Counted from the first letter of the stretch, positions 38,920-48,813 are shown. The stretch is 64,000 bases of DNA from Burkholderia sp. FERM BP-3421 (GCF_028657905.1 NZ_CP117782.1:3534001-3598000); one strand, 5' to 3'. Numbers and translations: made by a program. Notes: generated from the letters alone by a model not told the origin.

Positions 38920-40208
38920 GCTGGTCCGATCGTCTCGTTTCGCGTTTCAACGGCGCGCGCGATGCCGGCGGCTCGGCCGCGACGGGCGCCGGCGCGCGCA
39001 TGAGCTCGGGCGCGCGCGCCGCGGCGGGCGGCCTCGCGAGCGTCGTGAACGGCGCGCGTCCGACCCGTTCGCGCATGCTCGATTTCGATTACTCGCTGCT
39101 GTGGGTGTCGATCGCGCTGCTCGGGCTGGGCGTGGTGATGGTGTACTCGGCGTCGATCGCAATGCCGGACTCGCCGAAGTACGCGTCGTACCACGACTAC
39201 GCCTTCCTGCTGCGCCACGTCATCTCGCTCTGCGTCGCGTTCGTCGCGGCGGTGATCGCGTTCCGGGTGCCGGTGTCGACCTGGGACAAATACGCGCCGC
39301 ACCTGTTCCTGATCGCGCTCGTCGGCCTCGTGATCGTGCTGATCCCGCACGTCGGCAAGGGCGTGAACGGCGCGCGGCGCTGGATCCCGCTCGGCATCAC
39401 CAACATGCAGCCGTCCGAGATCATGAAGCTTGCCGTGACGATCTACGCGGCGAACTACACGGTGCGCAAGCAGGAGTACATGCAGAGCTTCGCGAAAGGC
39501 TTCCTGCCGATGGCGTTCGCGGTCGGCATGGTCGGCGCGCTGCTGCTGCTCGAACCGGACATGGGCGCATTCATGGTGGTCGCCGCGATCGCGATGGGCG
39601 TGCTGTTCCTCGGCGGCGTCAACGGCAAGCTGTTCGGCGGGCTGGTCGCGACGGCGGTCGGCACCTTCACGATGCTGGTGTGGCTGTCGCCGTGGCGGCG
39701 CGAGCGGATCTTCGCCTACCTCGATCCGTGGGACGAGCGCTATGCGCAGGGCAAGGCCTACCAGCTGACCCACTCGCTGATCGCGTTCGGGCGCGGCGAA
39801 TGGTTCGGCGTCGGGCTCGGCGGCAGCGTCGAGAAGCTCAACTACCTGCCGGAAGCGCATACCGACTTCATCCTCGCCGTGATCGGCGAGGAACTCGGCT
39901 TCGTCGGCGTGCTGGTCGTGATCCTGCTGTTCTACTGGATCGTGCGCCGCGCGTTCGAGATCGGCCGCCAGGCGCTCGCGCTCGACCGCACCTTCGCCGG
40001 CCTGACCGCGAAGGGCGTCGGCATCTGGTTCGGCGCGCAGGCGTTCATCAACATGGGCGTGAATCTGGGCCTGCTGCCCACCAAGGGCCTGACGCTGCCG
40101 CTCGTCAGCTACGGCGGCTCGGGGATTCTGCTGAACTGCGTGGCGATCGCGGTGCTGCTGCGGGTCGATTACGAAAACCGGGTGCTGATGCGCGGAGGCA
40201 AGGTATGA
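38916..40208 (+). CDS. ftsW: Peptidoglycan glycosyltransferase FtsW (SEDS family)
   Basis: 430 residues. An unusual Gly/Ala/Arg-rich cytoplasmic head of about 55 residues precedes the first helix at LWVSIALLGLGVVMVYS. The SEDS core follows, with GVNGARRWIPLG, the catalytic Asp in LLLEPDMGAF, and VNLGLLPTKGLTLPLVSYGGSG near the end. It polymerises lipid II at the septum with FtsI. The ATG overlaps the murD stop and its own stop overlaps murG. Confidence 0.95.
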   Translation: MSWSDRLVSRFNGARDAGGSAATGAGARMSSGARAAAGGLASVVNGARPTRSRMLDFDYSLLWVSIALLGLGVVMVYSASIAMPDSPKYASYHDYAFLLRHVISLCVAFVAAVIAFRVPVSTWDKYAPHLFLIALVGLVIVLIPHVGKGVNGARRWIPLGITNMQPSEIMKLAVTIYAANYTVRKQEYMQSFAKGFLPMAFAVGMVGALLLLEPDMGAFMVVAAIAMGVLFLGGVNGKLFGGLVATAVGTFTMLVWLSPWRRERIFAYLDPWDERYAQGKAYQLTHSLIAFGRGEWFGVGLGGSVEKLNYLPEAHTDFILAVIGEELGFVGVLVVILLFYWIVRRAFEIGRQALALDRTFAGLTAKGVGIWFGAQAFINMGVNLGLLPTKGLTLPLVSYGGSGILLNCVAIAVLLRVDYENRVLMRGGKV

Positions 40209-41308
40209 GCGCATCGCAACCGACGCTGCTGGTGATGGCGGGCGGCACCGGGGGCCACGTGTTCCCGGGCCTCGCCGTCGCGCACCGCATGGCGGAGCAG
40301 GGCTGGCGGGTCGTATGGCTCGGCAACCCGGCCGGCATGGAGGCGACGCTCGTGCCGAAGCACGGGATTCCGATGGAGTACGTGCGCTTCGGCGGGTTGC
40401 GCGGCAAGGGCCTGAAGACCAAGCTGATGCTGCCGTTCAACCTGCTGCGCGCCTGCGCGCAGAGCCTCGCGGTGCTGCGCCGCGTGAAGCCCGACGTGGT
40501 GCTCGGCATGGGCGGCTACATCACGTTCCCGGCGGGCGTGATGACGGCGCTGACCGGCCGGCCGCTCGTGCTGCACGAACAGAACTCGATCGGCGGGCTC
40601 GCGAACAAGGTGCTCGCGAAGCTCGCGAAGCGCGTGCTCGTCGCGTTCCCGGATGCGCTGCCGCATGCCGAGTGGACCGGCAACCCGATCCGCGCGGAGC
40701 TGGCGCGCACCGCGCCGCCGCCGCAGCGCTACGCGGCGCGCGACGGCCGGCTGAACCTGCTGGTGGTGGGCGGCAGCCTCGGCGCCGCCGCGCTCAACGA
40801 AGTGGTGCCGCGCGCGCTCGCGCTGATGGCGCCCGGCGAGCGGCCGCACGTCGTGCATCAGGCGGGCGCGAAGCACATCGACACGCTGAAGGCGAACTAT
40901 GAAGCCGCGGGCCTCGCGCTCGGCAGCGACGTGCAGCTCGCGCCGTTCATCGACGACATGGCGGCGGCCTACGCGGCCGCGGACCTGGTGATCTGCCGCT
41001 CCGGCGCGATGACCGTCGCCGAGATCGCGGCGGTGGGCGTCGCGGCGCTGTTCGTGCCGTTCCCGCATGCGGTCGACGACCATCAGACGACCAATGCCGC
41101 CTTCCTCGCCGATGTCGGCGCGGCGGTGCTGGTGCAACAACGCGACCTGTCGGCCGAATTGCTGGCCGACTGGTTGCGCAGCCAGTCGCGGGCAACGCTC
41201 GCGATCATGGCGGAGCGTTCGCGCTCGCTGGCCAAGCCCGATGCCACCGATGAAGTCGCGCGCGCATGCGCGGCGGTGGCGGGCGCGAACCTGAAAGGAA
41301 TGCAATGA
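40205..41308 (+). CDS. murG: UDP-GlcNAc: lipid I N-acetylglucosaminyltransferase
   Basis: 367 residues, a GT-B fold. GGTGGHVFPGLA at 13-24 binds the lipid I phosphate, GMGGYITFPAG and HEQNSIGGLANK are conserved lipid-side motifs, VVGGSLGAAALNE opens the donor domain, and CRSGAMTVAEIAAVG binds UDP. It makes lipid II at the inner face of the membrane. Confidence 0.97.
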   Translation: MSASQPTLLVMAGGTGGHVFPGLAVAHRMAEQGWRVVWLGNPAGMEATLVPKHGIPMEYVRFGGLRGKGLKTKLMLPFNLLRACAQSLAVLRRVKPDVVLGMGGYITFPAGVMTALTGRPLVLHEQNSIGGLANKVLAKLAKRVLVAFPDALPHAEWTGNPIRAELARTAPPPQRYAARDGRLNLLVVGGSLGAAALNEVVPRALALMAPGERPHVVHQAGAKHIDTLKANYEAAGLALGSDVQLAPFIDDMAAAYAAADLVICRSGAMTVAEIAAVGVAALFVPFPHAVDDHQTTNAAFLADVGAAVLVQQRDLSAELLADWLRSQSRATLAIMAERSRSLAKPDATDEVARACAAVAGANLKGMQ

Positions 41309-42699
41309 AACACATCGTCAAACATATTCACTTCGTCGGGATCGGCGGCGCGGGCATGAGCGGGATCGCGGAAGTGCTCGTCAATCTCGGCTACGAGGTC
41401 AGCGGCTCGGATCTGTCGCGCAATGCGGTGACCGAGCGGCTTCAGGCGCTCGGCGCGCGGGTTGCGATCGGCCACGACGCGGCCAACATCGAGGGTGCGA
41501 ACGCGGTGGTGGTGTCCACCGCGGTGCGCTCGGACAACCCGGAAGTGCTCGCGGCGCGCCGTCAGCGCGTGCCGATCGTGCCGCGCGCGGTGATGCTCGC
41601 CGAGCTGATGCGGCTCAAGCAGGGGATCGCGATCGCCGGCACGCACGGCAAGACCACGACGACGAGCCTCGTCGCGAGCGTGCTCGCGGCGGGCGGACTC
41701 GATCCGACCTTCGTGATCGGCGGCCGGTTGATCAGCGCCGGCGCGAACGCGCGGCTCGGCACCGGCGATTTCTTCGTGGCCGAGGCCGACGAATCGGATG
41801 CGTCGTTCTTGAACCTGTATCCGGTGATCGAGGTGATCACGAACATCGATGCGGATCACATGGACACCTATGGGCACGACTTCGCGCGGCTCAAGCAGGC
41901 GTTCATCGAGTTTACGCAGCGCCTGCCGTTCTACGGCAGCGCGGTGGTATGTGTCGACGATCCGAACGTGCGCCAGATCATCCCGTTCATCTCGAAGCCG
42001 GTGGTGCGCTACGGCCTCGCGGCCGACGCGCAGGTGCGCGCCGAGAACATCGACGCGCGCGACGGCCGCATGCATTTCACGGTGCAGCGCGAAGGGCGCG
42101 CGCCGCTCGCGGTGGTGCTGAATTTGCCGGGCCTGCACAACGTGCAGAACGCGCTCGCCGCGATTGCCATCGCGACCGACCTGGGCGTCGCGGACGAGGC
42201 GATCCAGCAGGCGCTCGCGGAATTCAACGGCGTCGGCCGGCGCTTCCAGCGGCATGGCGAGATCCCGGTGGCGGGCGGCGCGTACACGTTGATCGACGAC
42301 TACGGCCATCACCCGGTCGAGATGGCCGCGACGATCGCCGCCGCGCGCGGCGCGTTCCCCGGCCGCCGGCTCGTGCTGGCGTTCCAGCCGCACCGCTATA
42401 CGCGCACCCGCGACTGCTTCGAGGATTTCGTCCACGTGCTGTCGACGGTCGATGCGCTGGTGTTGACGGAGGTCTACGCAGCCGGCGAGGCGCCGATCCC
42501 GACCGCCAACGGCGACGCGCTGTCGCGCGCGGTGCGCGCGGCGGGCAAGGTCGTGCCGGTGCTCGTCGAGCACGTCGACGCGCTGCCGGAGGCGCTCACG
42601 CAGGTCGCGCAGCCGGGCGACGTGGTGATCACGATGGGTGCGGGCTCGATCGGCGGCGTGCCGGGCAAGCTCGTGCAGGACACGCAACGGAAGGCATGA
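41305..42699 (+). CDS. murC: UDP-N-acetylmuramate--L-alanine ligase
   Basis: 464 residues starting MKHIVKHIHFVGIGGAGMSG, preceded by AAAGGA. AGTHGKTTTT at 111-120 is the P-loop, EADESDASFL the catalytic Glu segment, and DDYGHHPVE the C-terminal landmark. It adds the first amino acid of the stem peptide. The start overlaps the murG stop. Confidence 0.97.
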   Translation: MKHIVKHIHFVGIGGAGMSGIAEVLVNLGYEVSGSDLSRNAVTERLQALGARVAIGHDAANIEGANAVVVSTAVRSDNPEVLAARRQRVPIVPRAVMLAELMRLKQGIAIAGTHGKTTTTSLVASVLAAGGLDPTFVIGGRLISAGANARLGTGDFFVAEADESDASFLNLYPVIEVITNIDADHMDTYGHDFARLKQAFIEFTQRLPFYGSAVVCVDDPNVRQIIPFISKPVVRYGLAADAQVRAENIDARDGRMHFTVQREGRAPLAVVLNLPGLHNVQNALAAIAIATDLGVADEAIQQALAEFNGVGRRFQRHGEIPVAGGAYTLIDDYGHHPVEMAATIAAARGAFPGRRLVLAFQPHRYTRTRDCFEDFVHVLSTVDALVLTEVYAAGEAPIPTANGDALSRAVRAAGKVVPVLVEHVDALPEALTQVAQPGDVVITMGAGSIGGVPGKLVQDTQRKA

Positions 42700-42700
42700 G

Positions 42701-43642
42701 ATGAACGCGATCGATCCGCAACGATTCGGCAAGGTGGCGGTGCTGCTCGGCGGCGAGTCGGCCGAGCGCGAGGTGTCGCTCAACTCGGGCCGGCTGGTCG
42801 TGCAGGGGCTGCGCGATGCCGGCATCGACGCCCATCCGTTCGATCCGTCCGAGCGGCCGTTGGCGGCGCTCAAGGACGAGGGTTTCGCGCGCGCGTTCAA
42901 TGCGCTGCACGGGGGCTACGGCGAGAACGGCCAGATCCAGGGCGCGCTCGATTTCTACGGGATCCGCTACACCGGCAGCGGCGTGCTCGGCTCGGCGCTC
43001 GGGCTCGACAAGTTCCGCACCAAGCTGGTGTGGCAGCAGACCGGCGTGCCGACGCCGCCGTTCGAGACGGTGCTGCGCGGCGATGCCTACGATGCGCGCG
43101 CGCAGGAGATCGTCGCGAAGCTGGGCCTGCCCTTGTTCGTGAAGCCGGCGAGCGAAGGCTCGAGCGTCGCGGTGCTGAAGGTGAAGGACGCCGCTGCGTT
43201 GCCTGTCGCACTGGCCGAAGCGGCGCAACACGACAAAATCGTGATCGTCGAGAAGAGCATCGAAGGCGGCGGCGAGTACACCGCGTGCATCGCGGCGGAT
43301 CTCGACCTGCCGCTGATCCGCATCGTGCCGGCGGGCGAGTTCTATGACTATCACGCGAAGTACGTCGCCGACGACACGCAGTATCTGATCCCGTGTGGCC
43401 TCGGCGAGGCGCGCGAGGCGGAACTGAAGCGGCTCGCGCGGCGCGCGTTCGACGTGCTCGGCTGCACCGATTGGGGCCGCGCGGATTTCATGCTCGACGC
43501 GGCGGGCGACGCGTATTTCCTCGAAGTGAACACGGCGCCGGGGATGACCGATCATTCGCTGCCGCCGAAGGCGGCGCGCGCGGTCGGCATCAGCTACTCG
43601 GCGCTGGTGGTGAAGATCCTGTCGTTGACCCTGGAAGACTGA
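42701..43642 (+). CDS. ddlB: D-alanine--D-alanine ligase
   Basis: 313 residues, an ATP-grasp enzyme. LLGGESAEREVSLNSG is the N-terminal substrate loop, FVKPASEGSSVAVLKV the ATP lysine and omega segment, GGGEYTACI the central strand, and FLEVNTAPGMTDHSL the metal-binding end. The Tyr in the omega loop (YDYHAKY) marks a ligase for D-Ala-D-Ala rather than lactate. It starts 1 bp after the murC stop. Confidence 0.96.
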   Translation: MNAIDPQRFGKVAVLLGGESAEREVSLNSGRLVVQGLRDAGIDAHPFDPSERPLAALKDEGFARAFNALHGGYGENGQIQGALDFYGIRYTGSGVLGSALGLDKFRTKLVWQQTGVPTPPFETVLRGDAYDARAQEIVAKLGLPLFVKPASEGSSVAVLKVKDAAALPVALAEAAQHDKIVIVEKSIEGGGEYTACIAADLDLPLIRIVPAGEFYDYHAKYVADDTQYLIPCGLGEAREAELKRLARRAFDVLGCTDWGRADFMLDAAGDAYFLEVNTAPGMTDHSLPPKAARAVGISYSALVVKILSLTLED

Positions 43643-43662
43643 AGCGGAACCGGATGTGAGTC

Positions 43663-44415
43663 ATGTGGAATAACGTTCGCCAACTGAACCTTGCCGCCAG
43701 CGCGTTGTACGCGCTGTTGCTGCTCGCGTTGGCGGCCGCGGGGTGCTACTGGCTGATTCAGCGTCCGACTTTCGCGCTGCGCGCGATCCAGATCGACGGC
43801 GATACCGAGCACATCAACGCGCCGACGGTGCGCGCGGGCGTGGTGGGCCGGCTCAAGGGCAATTTCTTCACGGTCGACCTGGACACCGCGCGGGTGGCGT
43901 TCGAGCAGATGCCGTGGGTACGGCACGCGAGCGTGCGGCGAGTGTGGCCGAACGCGCTCGCTGTCACGCTCGAGGAGTACAAACCGTTGGGCACCTGGGG
44001 CAGCGATCAGCTGGTCAGCACCGACGGCGAGCTGTTTACCGCGAACCAGGGCGAGCTGGAGGAAGGCCTGCCCGCGTTCGACGGTCCGGAAGGCAGCGCG
44101 AAGGAGGTGGTCGCGCGCTATCGCGATTTCAAGAAGTGGTTCGCGCCGCTCAAGGCGACGCCGGAGGAGGTGACGCTGTCGCCGCGCTACGCGTGGACGG
44201 TCAAGTTGTCGAACGGCATGCAGGTGGAGCTGGGCAAGGAGCGCAACGGCGGGACGCTGTTCGACCGCACGCAGCGCCTCGTCGCCGCGTGGCCGGCCGT
44301 CACGCAGCGCTGGGGCGGCGACATCGAGTATGCGGACCTGCGTTACCCGAACGGGTTCGCGGTTCGTGCGGCGGGCATGCGCTTCCTGAGCGAACCCGAC
44401 AAGGGCAAGAAGTAA
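43663..44415 (+). CDS. ftsQ: Cell division protein FtsQ
   Basis: 250 residues: a short cytoplasmic head, one transmembrane helix (ASALYALLLLALAAAGCYWL), a POTRA domain starting FALRAIQIDGDTEHINAPTV, then the FtsQ beta domain (WPNALAVTLEEYKPLGTWG, TLSPRYAWTVKLSNGMQVELG). It recruits FtsL and FtsB to the septum. It lies 20 bp after ddlB. Confidence 0.94.
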   Translation: MWNNVRQLNLAASALYALLLLALAAAGCYWLIQRPTFALRAIQIDGDTEHINAPTVRAGVVGRLKGNFFTVDLDTARVAFEQMPWVRHASVRRVWPNALAVTLEEYKPLGTWGSDQLVSTDGELFTANQGELEEGLPAFDGPEGSAKEVVARYRDFKKWFAPLKATPEEVTLSPRYAWTVKLSNGMQVELGKERNGGTLFDRTQRLVAAWPAVTQRWGGDIEYADLRYPNGFAVRAAGMRFLSEPDKGKK

Positions 44416-44441
44416 CAGGACATCACACGCAAGAGCACTTT

Positions 44442-45674
44442 ATGAGCAAAGACTACAAGGATCTGCTGGTTGCCCTCGACATCGGCACGTCGAAGGTGGT
44501 GGCCGTCGTCGCGGAACTGAAGGGCGAGGGGCACTACGAGGTCATCGGCCTCGGCCAGAGCGAGTCGAAGGGCTTGAAGAAAGGCGTGGTGGTGAACATC
44601 GAGGCCACCGTGCAGTCGATCCAGCGCGCGCTCGAGGAAGCCGAGCTGATGGCCGACTGCAAGATCACCAACGTCTTCACCGGGATCGCCGGCAGCCACA
44701 TCCGCAGCTTCAATTCGAGCGGGATGGTCGCGATCAAGGAAAAGGAAGTCACCCAGACCGACGTCGCGCGCGTGATCGAGACCGCCAAGGCGATCAACAT
44801 CCCGACCGACCAGCAGGTGCTGCACATCCTCACGCAGGAATTCATCATCGACGGCCAGGAGGACGTGCGCGAGCCGATCGGCATGAGCGGCATCCGCCTC
44901 GAGGTGAAGGTGCATATCGTGACGGGCGCGGTCAGCGCCGCGCAGAACATCGTGAAGTGCGTGCGCCGCTGCGGGCTCGAGGTGAACGACCTGATCCTGC
45001 AGCCGCTCGCGTCGTCGCTCGCGGTGCTGACCGAGGACGAGAAGGACCTCGGCGTGGTGCTGGTCGACATCGGCGGCGGCACGACCGACATCGCGATCTT
45101 CGCGGAAGGCGCGATCCGCCACACGGCCGTGATCCCGATCGCGGGCGACCAGATCACGAGCGACATCGCGATGGCGCTGCGCACGCCGACGCCGGATGCG
45201 GAAGACATCAAGGTGGGCTACGGCATCGCGAAGCAGGCGCTGGCCGATCCGGACGAGATGGTCGAGGTGCCGGGGCTGGGCGAGCGCGGTCCGCGCACGC
45301 TGTCGCGGCAGGCGCTTGCCGCGGTGATCGAGCCGCGCGTCGAGGAGCTGTTCTCGCTCGTTCAACAGGTCGTGCGCGAATCCGGTTACGAAGAGTTACT
45401 CAGTTCCGGTGTTGTGCTGACTGGCGGCGCGGCGATGATGCCGGGAATGGTCGAACTCGGCGAAGACATTTTCCTCAAACCGGTGCGCATCGGCGCGCCG
45501 GAATACGCGGGCGGTCTCGCGGACGTGGTGCGCAATCCGCGCTACTCGACCGCGATGGGGCTGCTCGTCGAAGGCAGCGCACAGCGCACGCGCGGCCGCA
45601 AGGTCGCGGTGCAGTCCGGCTCGGCCGGCCAGATCTTCACGCGGATGAAGGACTGGTTCCTGAGCAACTTCTAA
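44442..45674 (+). CDS. ftsA: Cell division protein FtsA
   Basis: 410 residues of actin-like fold. LVALDIGTSKVVAVVAE is the phosphate-1 motif, VLVDIGGGTTDIAIF phosphate 2, VVLTGGAAMMPGM the adenosine motif, and the 1C SHS2-type subdomain lies at about 85-160. The C-terminal VAVQSGSAGQIFTRMKDWFLSNF is the amphipathic membrane-targeting helix. It tethers FtsZ to the membrane. The stop is about 100 bp before ftsZ. Confidence 0.96.
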   Translation: MSKDYKDLLVALDIGTSKVVAVVAELKGEGHYEVIGLGQSESKGLKKGVVVNIEATVQSIQRALEEAELMADCKITNVFTGIAGSHIRSFNSSGMVAIKEKEVTQTDVARVIETAKAINIPTDQQVLHILTQEFIIDGQEDVREPIGMSGIRLEVKVHIVTGAVSAAQNIVKCVRRCGLEVNDLILQPLASSLAVLTEDEKDLGVVLVDIGGGTTDIAIFAEGAIRHTAVIPIAGDQITSDIAMALRTPTPDAEDIKVGYGIAKQALADPDEMVEVPGLGERGPRTLSRQALAAVIEPRVEELFSLVQQVVRESGYEELLSSGVVLTGGAAMMPGMVELGEDIFLKPVRIGAPEYAGGLADVVRNPRYSTAMGLLVEGSAQRTRGRKVAVQSGSAGQIFTRMKDWFLSNF

Positions 45675-45776
45675 TCGATTTGAAACTCGCGCCGGTACTG
45701 GTGGCCGGCGCGCGACAGAGGGTTGCCCGATCTTCTGCCGAATAACGCCAGAGTTTTTTTCTTGACGGAGGCAACA

Positions 45777-46970
45777 ATGGAATTCGAAATGCTGGAAACC
45801 GAAACCAACGGCACGGTCATCAAGGTGATCGGCGTTGGCGGCGCTGGCGGCAATGCCGTGCAGCACATGATCAACCGCGGAGTGCAGGGCGTCGACTTCG
45901 TCGTGATGAACACGGATGCGCAGGCGCTGTCGCGTTCGCGCGCGCCGAACGTGATCCAGCTCGGCGGCACCGGCCTCGGCGCCGGCGCGAAGCCGGAGAT
46001 GGGCCGTGCGTCGGCGGAAGAGGCGCGCGAGCGCATCGCCGATTCGCTGCGCGGCGCGCACATGGTGTTCATCACCGCAGGCATGGGCGGCGGCACGGGC
46101 ACGGGCGCGGCGCCCGTGGTCGCGCAGATCGCGAAGGAAATGGGCATCCTGACGGTGGGTGTCGTGAGCAAGCCGTTCGAATTCGAAGGCGGCAAGCGGA
46201 TGCGCGTGGCGGAAGCCGGCGCGCAGCAACTGGAGGATCACGTCGACTCGCTGATCGTCGTGCTGAACGACAAGCTGTTCGAGGTGATGGGCGACGACGC
46301 CGAGATGGACAAGTGCTTCCAGTGCGCTGACGACGTGCTCAACAACGCCGTGGCCGGCATCGCCGAGATCATCAATGTCGATGGTCTGGTGAACGTCGAC
46401 TTCGAGGACGTGAAGACGGTGATGGGCGAGCAGGGCAAGGCGATGATGGGCACGGCGACGGTCGCCGGCGTCGATCGCGCGCGCCTCGCCGCCGAGCAGG
46501 CGGTCGCGAGCCCGCTGCTCGAGGGCGTCGACCTGTCGGGCGCGCGCGGCGTGCTGGTGAACATCACGTCGAGCCGTTCGCTGCGCCTGTCGGAAACCCG
46601 CGAAGTGATGAACACCATCAAGAGCTACGCGGCCGACGACGCCACGGTGATCTTCGGTGCGGTGTACGACGACGCGATGGGCGATGCGCTGCGCGTGACG
46701 GTGGTCGCGACGGGCCTCGGCCGCGCGGCGAAGAAGCAGCAGTCGGCGCCGATGACGCTGCTGCGCACCGGCACCGACAACCAGCCGATCAGCGCGGTGG
46801 CGCACAGCTACGCGCCGGCGCACGTGAGCGCGGCCGACTACGGCGCGCTCGACACGCCGGCCGTGTGGCGCAATTCGCGCGAGACGGCGGCGTCGCACGT
46901 GCAGGCGCTGCAGGAAAAGGGCGTCGACACGTACGACATCCCGGCCTTCCTGCGCAAGCAGGCGGACTGA
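45777..46970 (+). CDS. ftsZ: Cell division protein FtsZ
   Basis: 397 residues from MEFEMLETETNGTVIK, preceded by GACGGAGGCAAC. GGAGGNAV and GGGTGTG at 104-110 are the GTP-binding loop and tubulin signature, and NVDFEDVKTVM is the T7 synergy region. The C-terminal DIPAFLRKQAD is the conserved FtsA/ZipA-binding peptide after a variable linker. It forms the cytokinetic ring and ends the dcw cluster. Confidence 0.98.
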   Translation: MEFEMLETETNGTVIKVIGVGGAGGNAVQHMINRGVQGVDFVVMNTDAQALSRSRAPNVIQLGGTGLGAGAKPEMGRASAEEARERIADSLRGAHMVFITAGMGGGTGTGAAPVVAQIAKEMGILTVGVVSKPFEFEGGKRMRVAEAGAQQLEDHVDSLIVVLNDKLFEVMGDDAEMDKCFQCADDVLNNAVAGIAEIINVDGLVNVDFEDVKTVMGEQGKAMMGTATVAGVDRARLAAEQAVASPLLEGVDLSGARGVLVNITSSRSLRLSETREVMNTIKSYAADDATVIFGAVYDDAMGDALRVTVVATGLGRAAKKQQSAPMTLLRTGTDNQPISAVAHSYAPAHVSAADYGALDTPAVWRNSRETAASHVQALQEKGVDTYDIPAFLRKQAD

Positions 46971-47149
46971 CGCACGGGCAGGCCGGGCCGCCTCGCGGCC
47001 GGGCCGACGTGACGGATGGAAACGGCGCATGACAGGCCGCGTCGCATGCGACGCCGGGCCGGGCATCGTGCCCTCTTCGCGGCTGCGAAGCGGGCAGGCG
47101 TCGTGCCGTCTGTCGCGGTTGATCAAGGTATCGCCATGAAGGACCAGGC

Positions 47150-47656
47150 ATGATTCAAGTGGGCGACACGCTGCCCGACGCGCAGCTCTTCGAGTTCATC
47201 GACGAAGCGCGCGCAGGGTGCACGCTGGGGCCGAACGCCTGCAGCGTGCGCGAGCAGACGGCGGGCAGGCGCGTGGTGATCTTCGGATTGCCGGGCGCGT
47301 TCACGCCGACCTGTTCGGCGCAGCATGTACCGGGCTATCTCGAGCACGCCGACGCGCTGCGCGCGGCGGGCATCGACGAGGTCTGGTGCGTGGCCGTCAA
47401 CGACGCATTCGTGATGGGCGCTTGGGGACGCGATCTGCACACCGCGGGCAAGGTGCGCATGATGGCGGACGGCAGCGCGGCTTTCACTCATGCGCTGGGA
47501 CTTACGCAGGATTTGTCCGCGCGTGGCATGGGGGTTCGATCCCTGCGCTATGCGATGGTGATCGACGACGGCGTGGTCAAGACGCTGGCGATCGAAGCGC
47601 CGGGCAAGTTCGAAGTCAGCGATGCAGCCAGCGTGCTGGCAGGCATGATGCGGTGA
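47150..47656 (+). CDS. Peroxiredoxin (Prx5/type II family)
   Basis: 168 residues. The peroxidatic Cys55 lies in GAFTPTCSAQHVPGY, the Prx5 signature. Conserved WCVAVNDAFVMGAWG follows. A second Cys is not placed as in 2-Cys enzymes, so it probably works with glutaredoxin/glutathione or thioredoxin as a 1-Cys-type enzyme. It reduces peroxides in the cytosol. It follows ftsZ by 179 bp that include a GC-rich imperfect hairpin (about 46980-47013). Confidence 0.9.
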   Translation: MIQVGDTLPDAQLFEFIDEARAGCTLGPNACSVREQTAGRRVVIFGLPGAFTPTCSAQHVPGYLEHADALRAAGIDEVWCVAVNDAFVMGAWGRDLHTAGKVRMMADGSAAFTHALGLTQDLSARGMGVRSLRYAMVIDDGVVKTLAIEAPGKFEVSDAASVLAGMMR

Positions 47657-47715
47657 AATCGGGGCCGGCGTTGCTCGACGGCAACGCCCGGGCTCCCCGA
47701 CAACGTGGCTTTATT

Positions 47716-47760
47716 ACGGGCCGATGACCGGAAACGCCTCCGTTCCGGGCATCGGCCCGT
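47716..47760 (+). other. Long hairpin between the peroxiredoxin gene and lpxC
   Basis: ACGGGCCGATG (47716-47726) pairs with CATCGGCCCGT (47750-47760), with inner CCGGAA/TTCCGG. There is no T run after it. It may be a weak or Rho-assisted terminator that insulates lpxC. Confidence 0.5.
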
Positions 47761-47834
47761 CCCGCATCCGCGCGGGTAACGTGTCGAAACAGTTTGATAC
47801 GGCGATGCAGCCGACGTGAAATAGGGAATTACGC

Positions 47835-47840
47835 TATACT
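47835..47840 (+). promoter_or_regulatory. Likely -10 element of the lpxC promoter
   Basis: TATACT in an AT-rich patch (ACGCTATACTCTCGTC), 55 bp before the lpxC start. No good -35 is seen at 16-18 bp. Confidence 0.45.
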
Positions 47841-47895
47841 CTCGTCTATTGAATAAAACTCCCGATTGAAATCTTCAATCGCGAAGAAGATCACC

Positions 47896-48813
47896 ATGTT
47901 GAAGCAGCGCACCATCAAGTCGATCGTCAAGACCGTAGGCATCGGTCTTCACTCCGGTCGCAAAATCGAACTCACGCTCCGCCCCGCTGCCGCCGGCACG
48001 GGCATCGTGTTTTCGCGCATCGATCTGCCGACGCCCGTGGACATCCCGGCCTCGGCGATGTCGATCGGCGATACGCGGCTCGCGTCGGTGTTGCAGAAGG
48101 ATGGCGCGCGCGTGTCGACGGTCGAGCACCTGATGTCCGCGTGCGCGGGCCTCGGGATCGACAACCTGTACGTCGACGTGACGGCCGAGGAAATCCCGAT
48201 CATGGACGGCAGCGCCGCCTCGTTCGTGTTCCTGATCCAGTCCGCCGGCATCGAGGAACAGAACGCGCCGAAGCGCTTCATCCAGGTGAAGAAGCCGGTC
48301 GAGATCCGCGACGGCGACAAGTTCGCGCGCCTCGACCCGTACTTCGGCTTCAAGCTCAAGTTCACGATCGATTTCCGCCATCCGGCCGTCGACAAGACGG
48401 GGCAGGAGCTGGAAGTCGATTTCGCGAACACGTCGTACGTGCGCGAGATCGCGCGTGCGCGCACCTTCGGCTTCGCGCACGAGGGCGAGATGCTGCGCGA
48501 GCTGGGCCTCGCGCGCGGCGCCACGATGGACAACACGATCGTGCTCGACGAGTACCGGATCCTGAACAACGACAACCTGCGCTACGACGACGAGTTCGTG
48601 AAGCACAAGATGCTCGATGCGATCGGCGACCTGTACGTGGTCGGTCATCCGCTCCTCGCGTCGTACACCGCGTACAAGTCGGGCCACGGCCTGAACAACC
48701 AGCTGCTGCGCGCACTGCTCGCGGACGAAAGCGCCTACGAGATCGTGTCGTTCGACGATCCGAAGGCCGCGCCGCGCGGCTTCGGCTTCGACGCGCAGGC
48801 TGCGTTCGCGTGA
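47896..48813 (+). CDS. lpxC: UDP-3-O-acyl-N-acetylglucosamine deacetylase
   Basis: 305 residues starting MLKQRTIKSIVKTVGIGLHSG. Zinc ligands are His78 in STVEHLMSA, and the HKMLDAIGD motif (His and Asp) with the general-base/acid His in YKSGHGLNN. It performs the committed step of lipid A synthesis. Ten more upstream residues are in frame but not family-like. A strong terminator follows. Confidence 0.97.
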   Translation: MLKQRTIKSIVKTVGIGLHSGRKIELTLRPAAAGTGIVFSRIDLPTPVDIPASAMSIGDTRLASVLQKDGARVSTVEHLMSACAGLGIDNLYVDVTAEEIPIMDGSAASFVFLIQSAGIEEQNAPKRFIQVKKPVEIRDGDKFARLDPYFGFKLKFTIDFRHPAVDKTGQELEVDFANTSYVREIARARTFGFAHEGEMLRELGLARGATMDNTIVLDEYRILNNDNLRYDDEFVKHKMLDAIGDLYVVGHPLLASYTAYKSGHGLNNQLLRALLADESAYEIVSFDDPKAAPRGFGFDAQAAFA

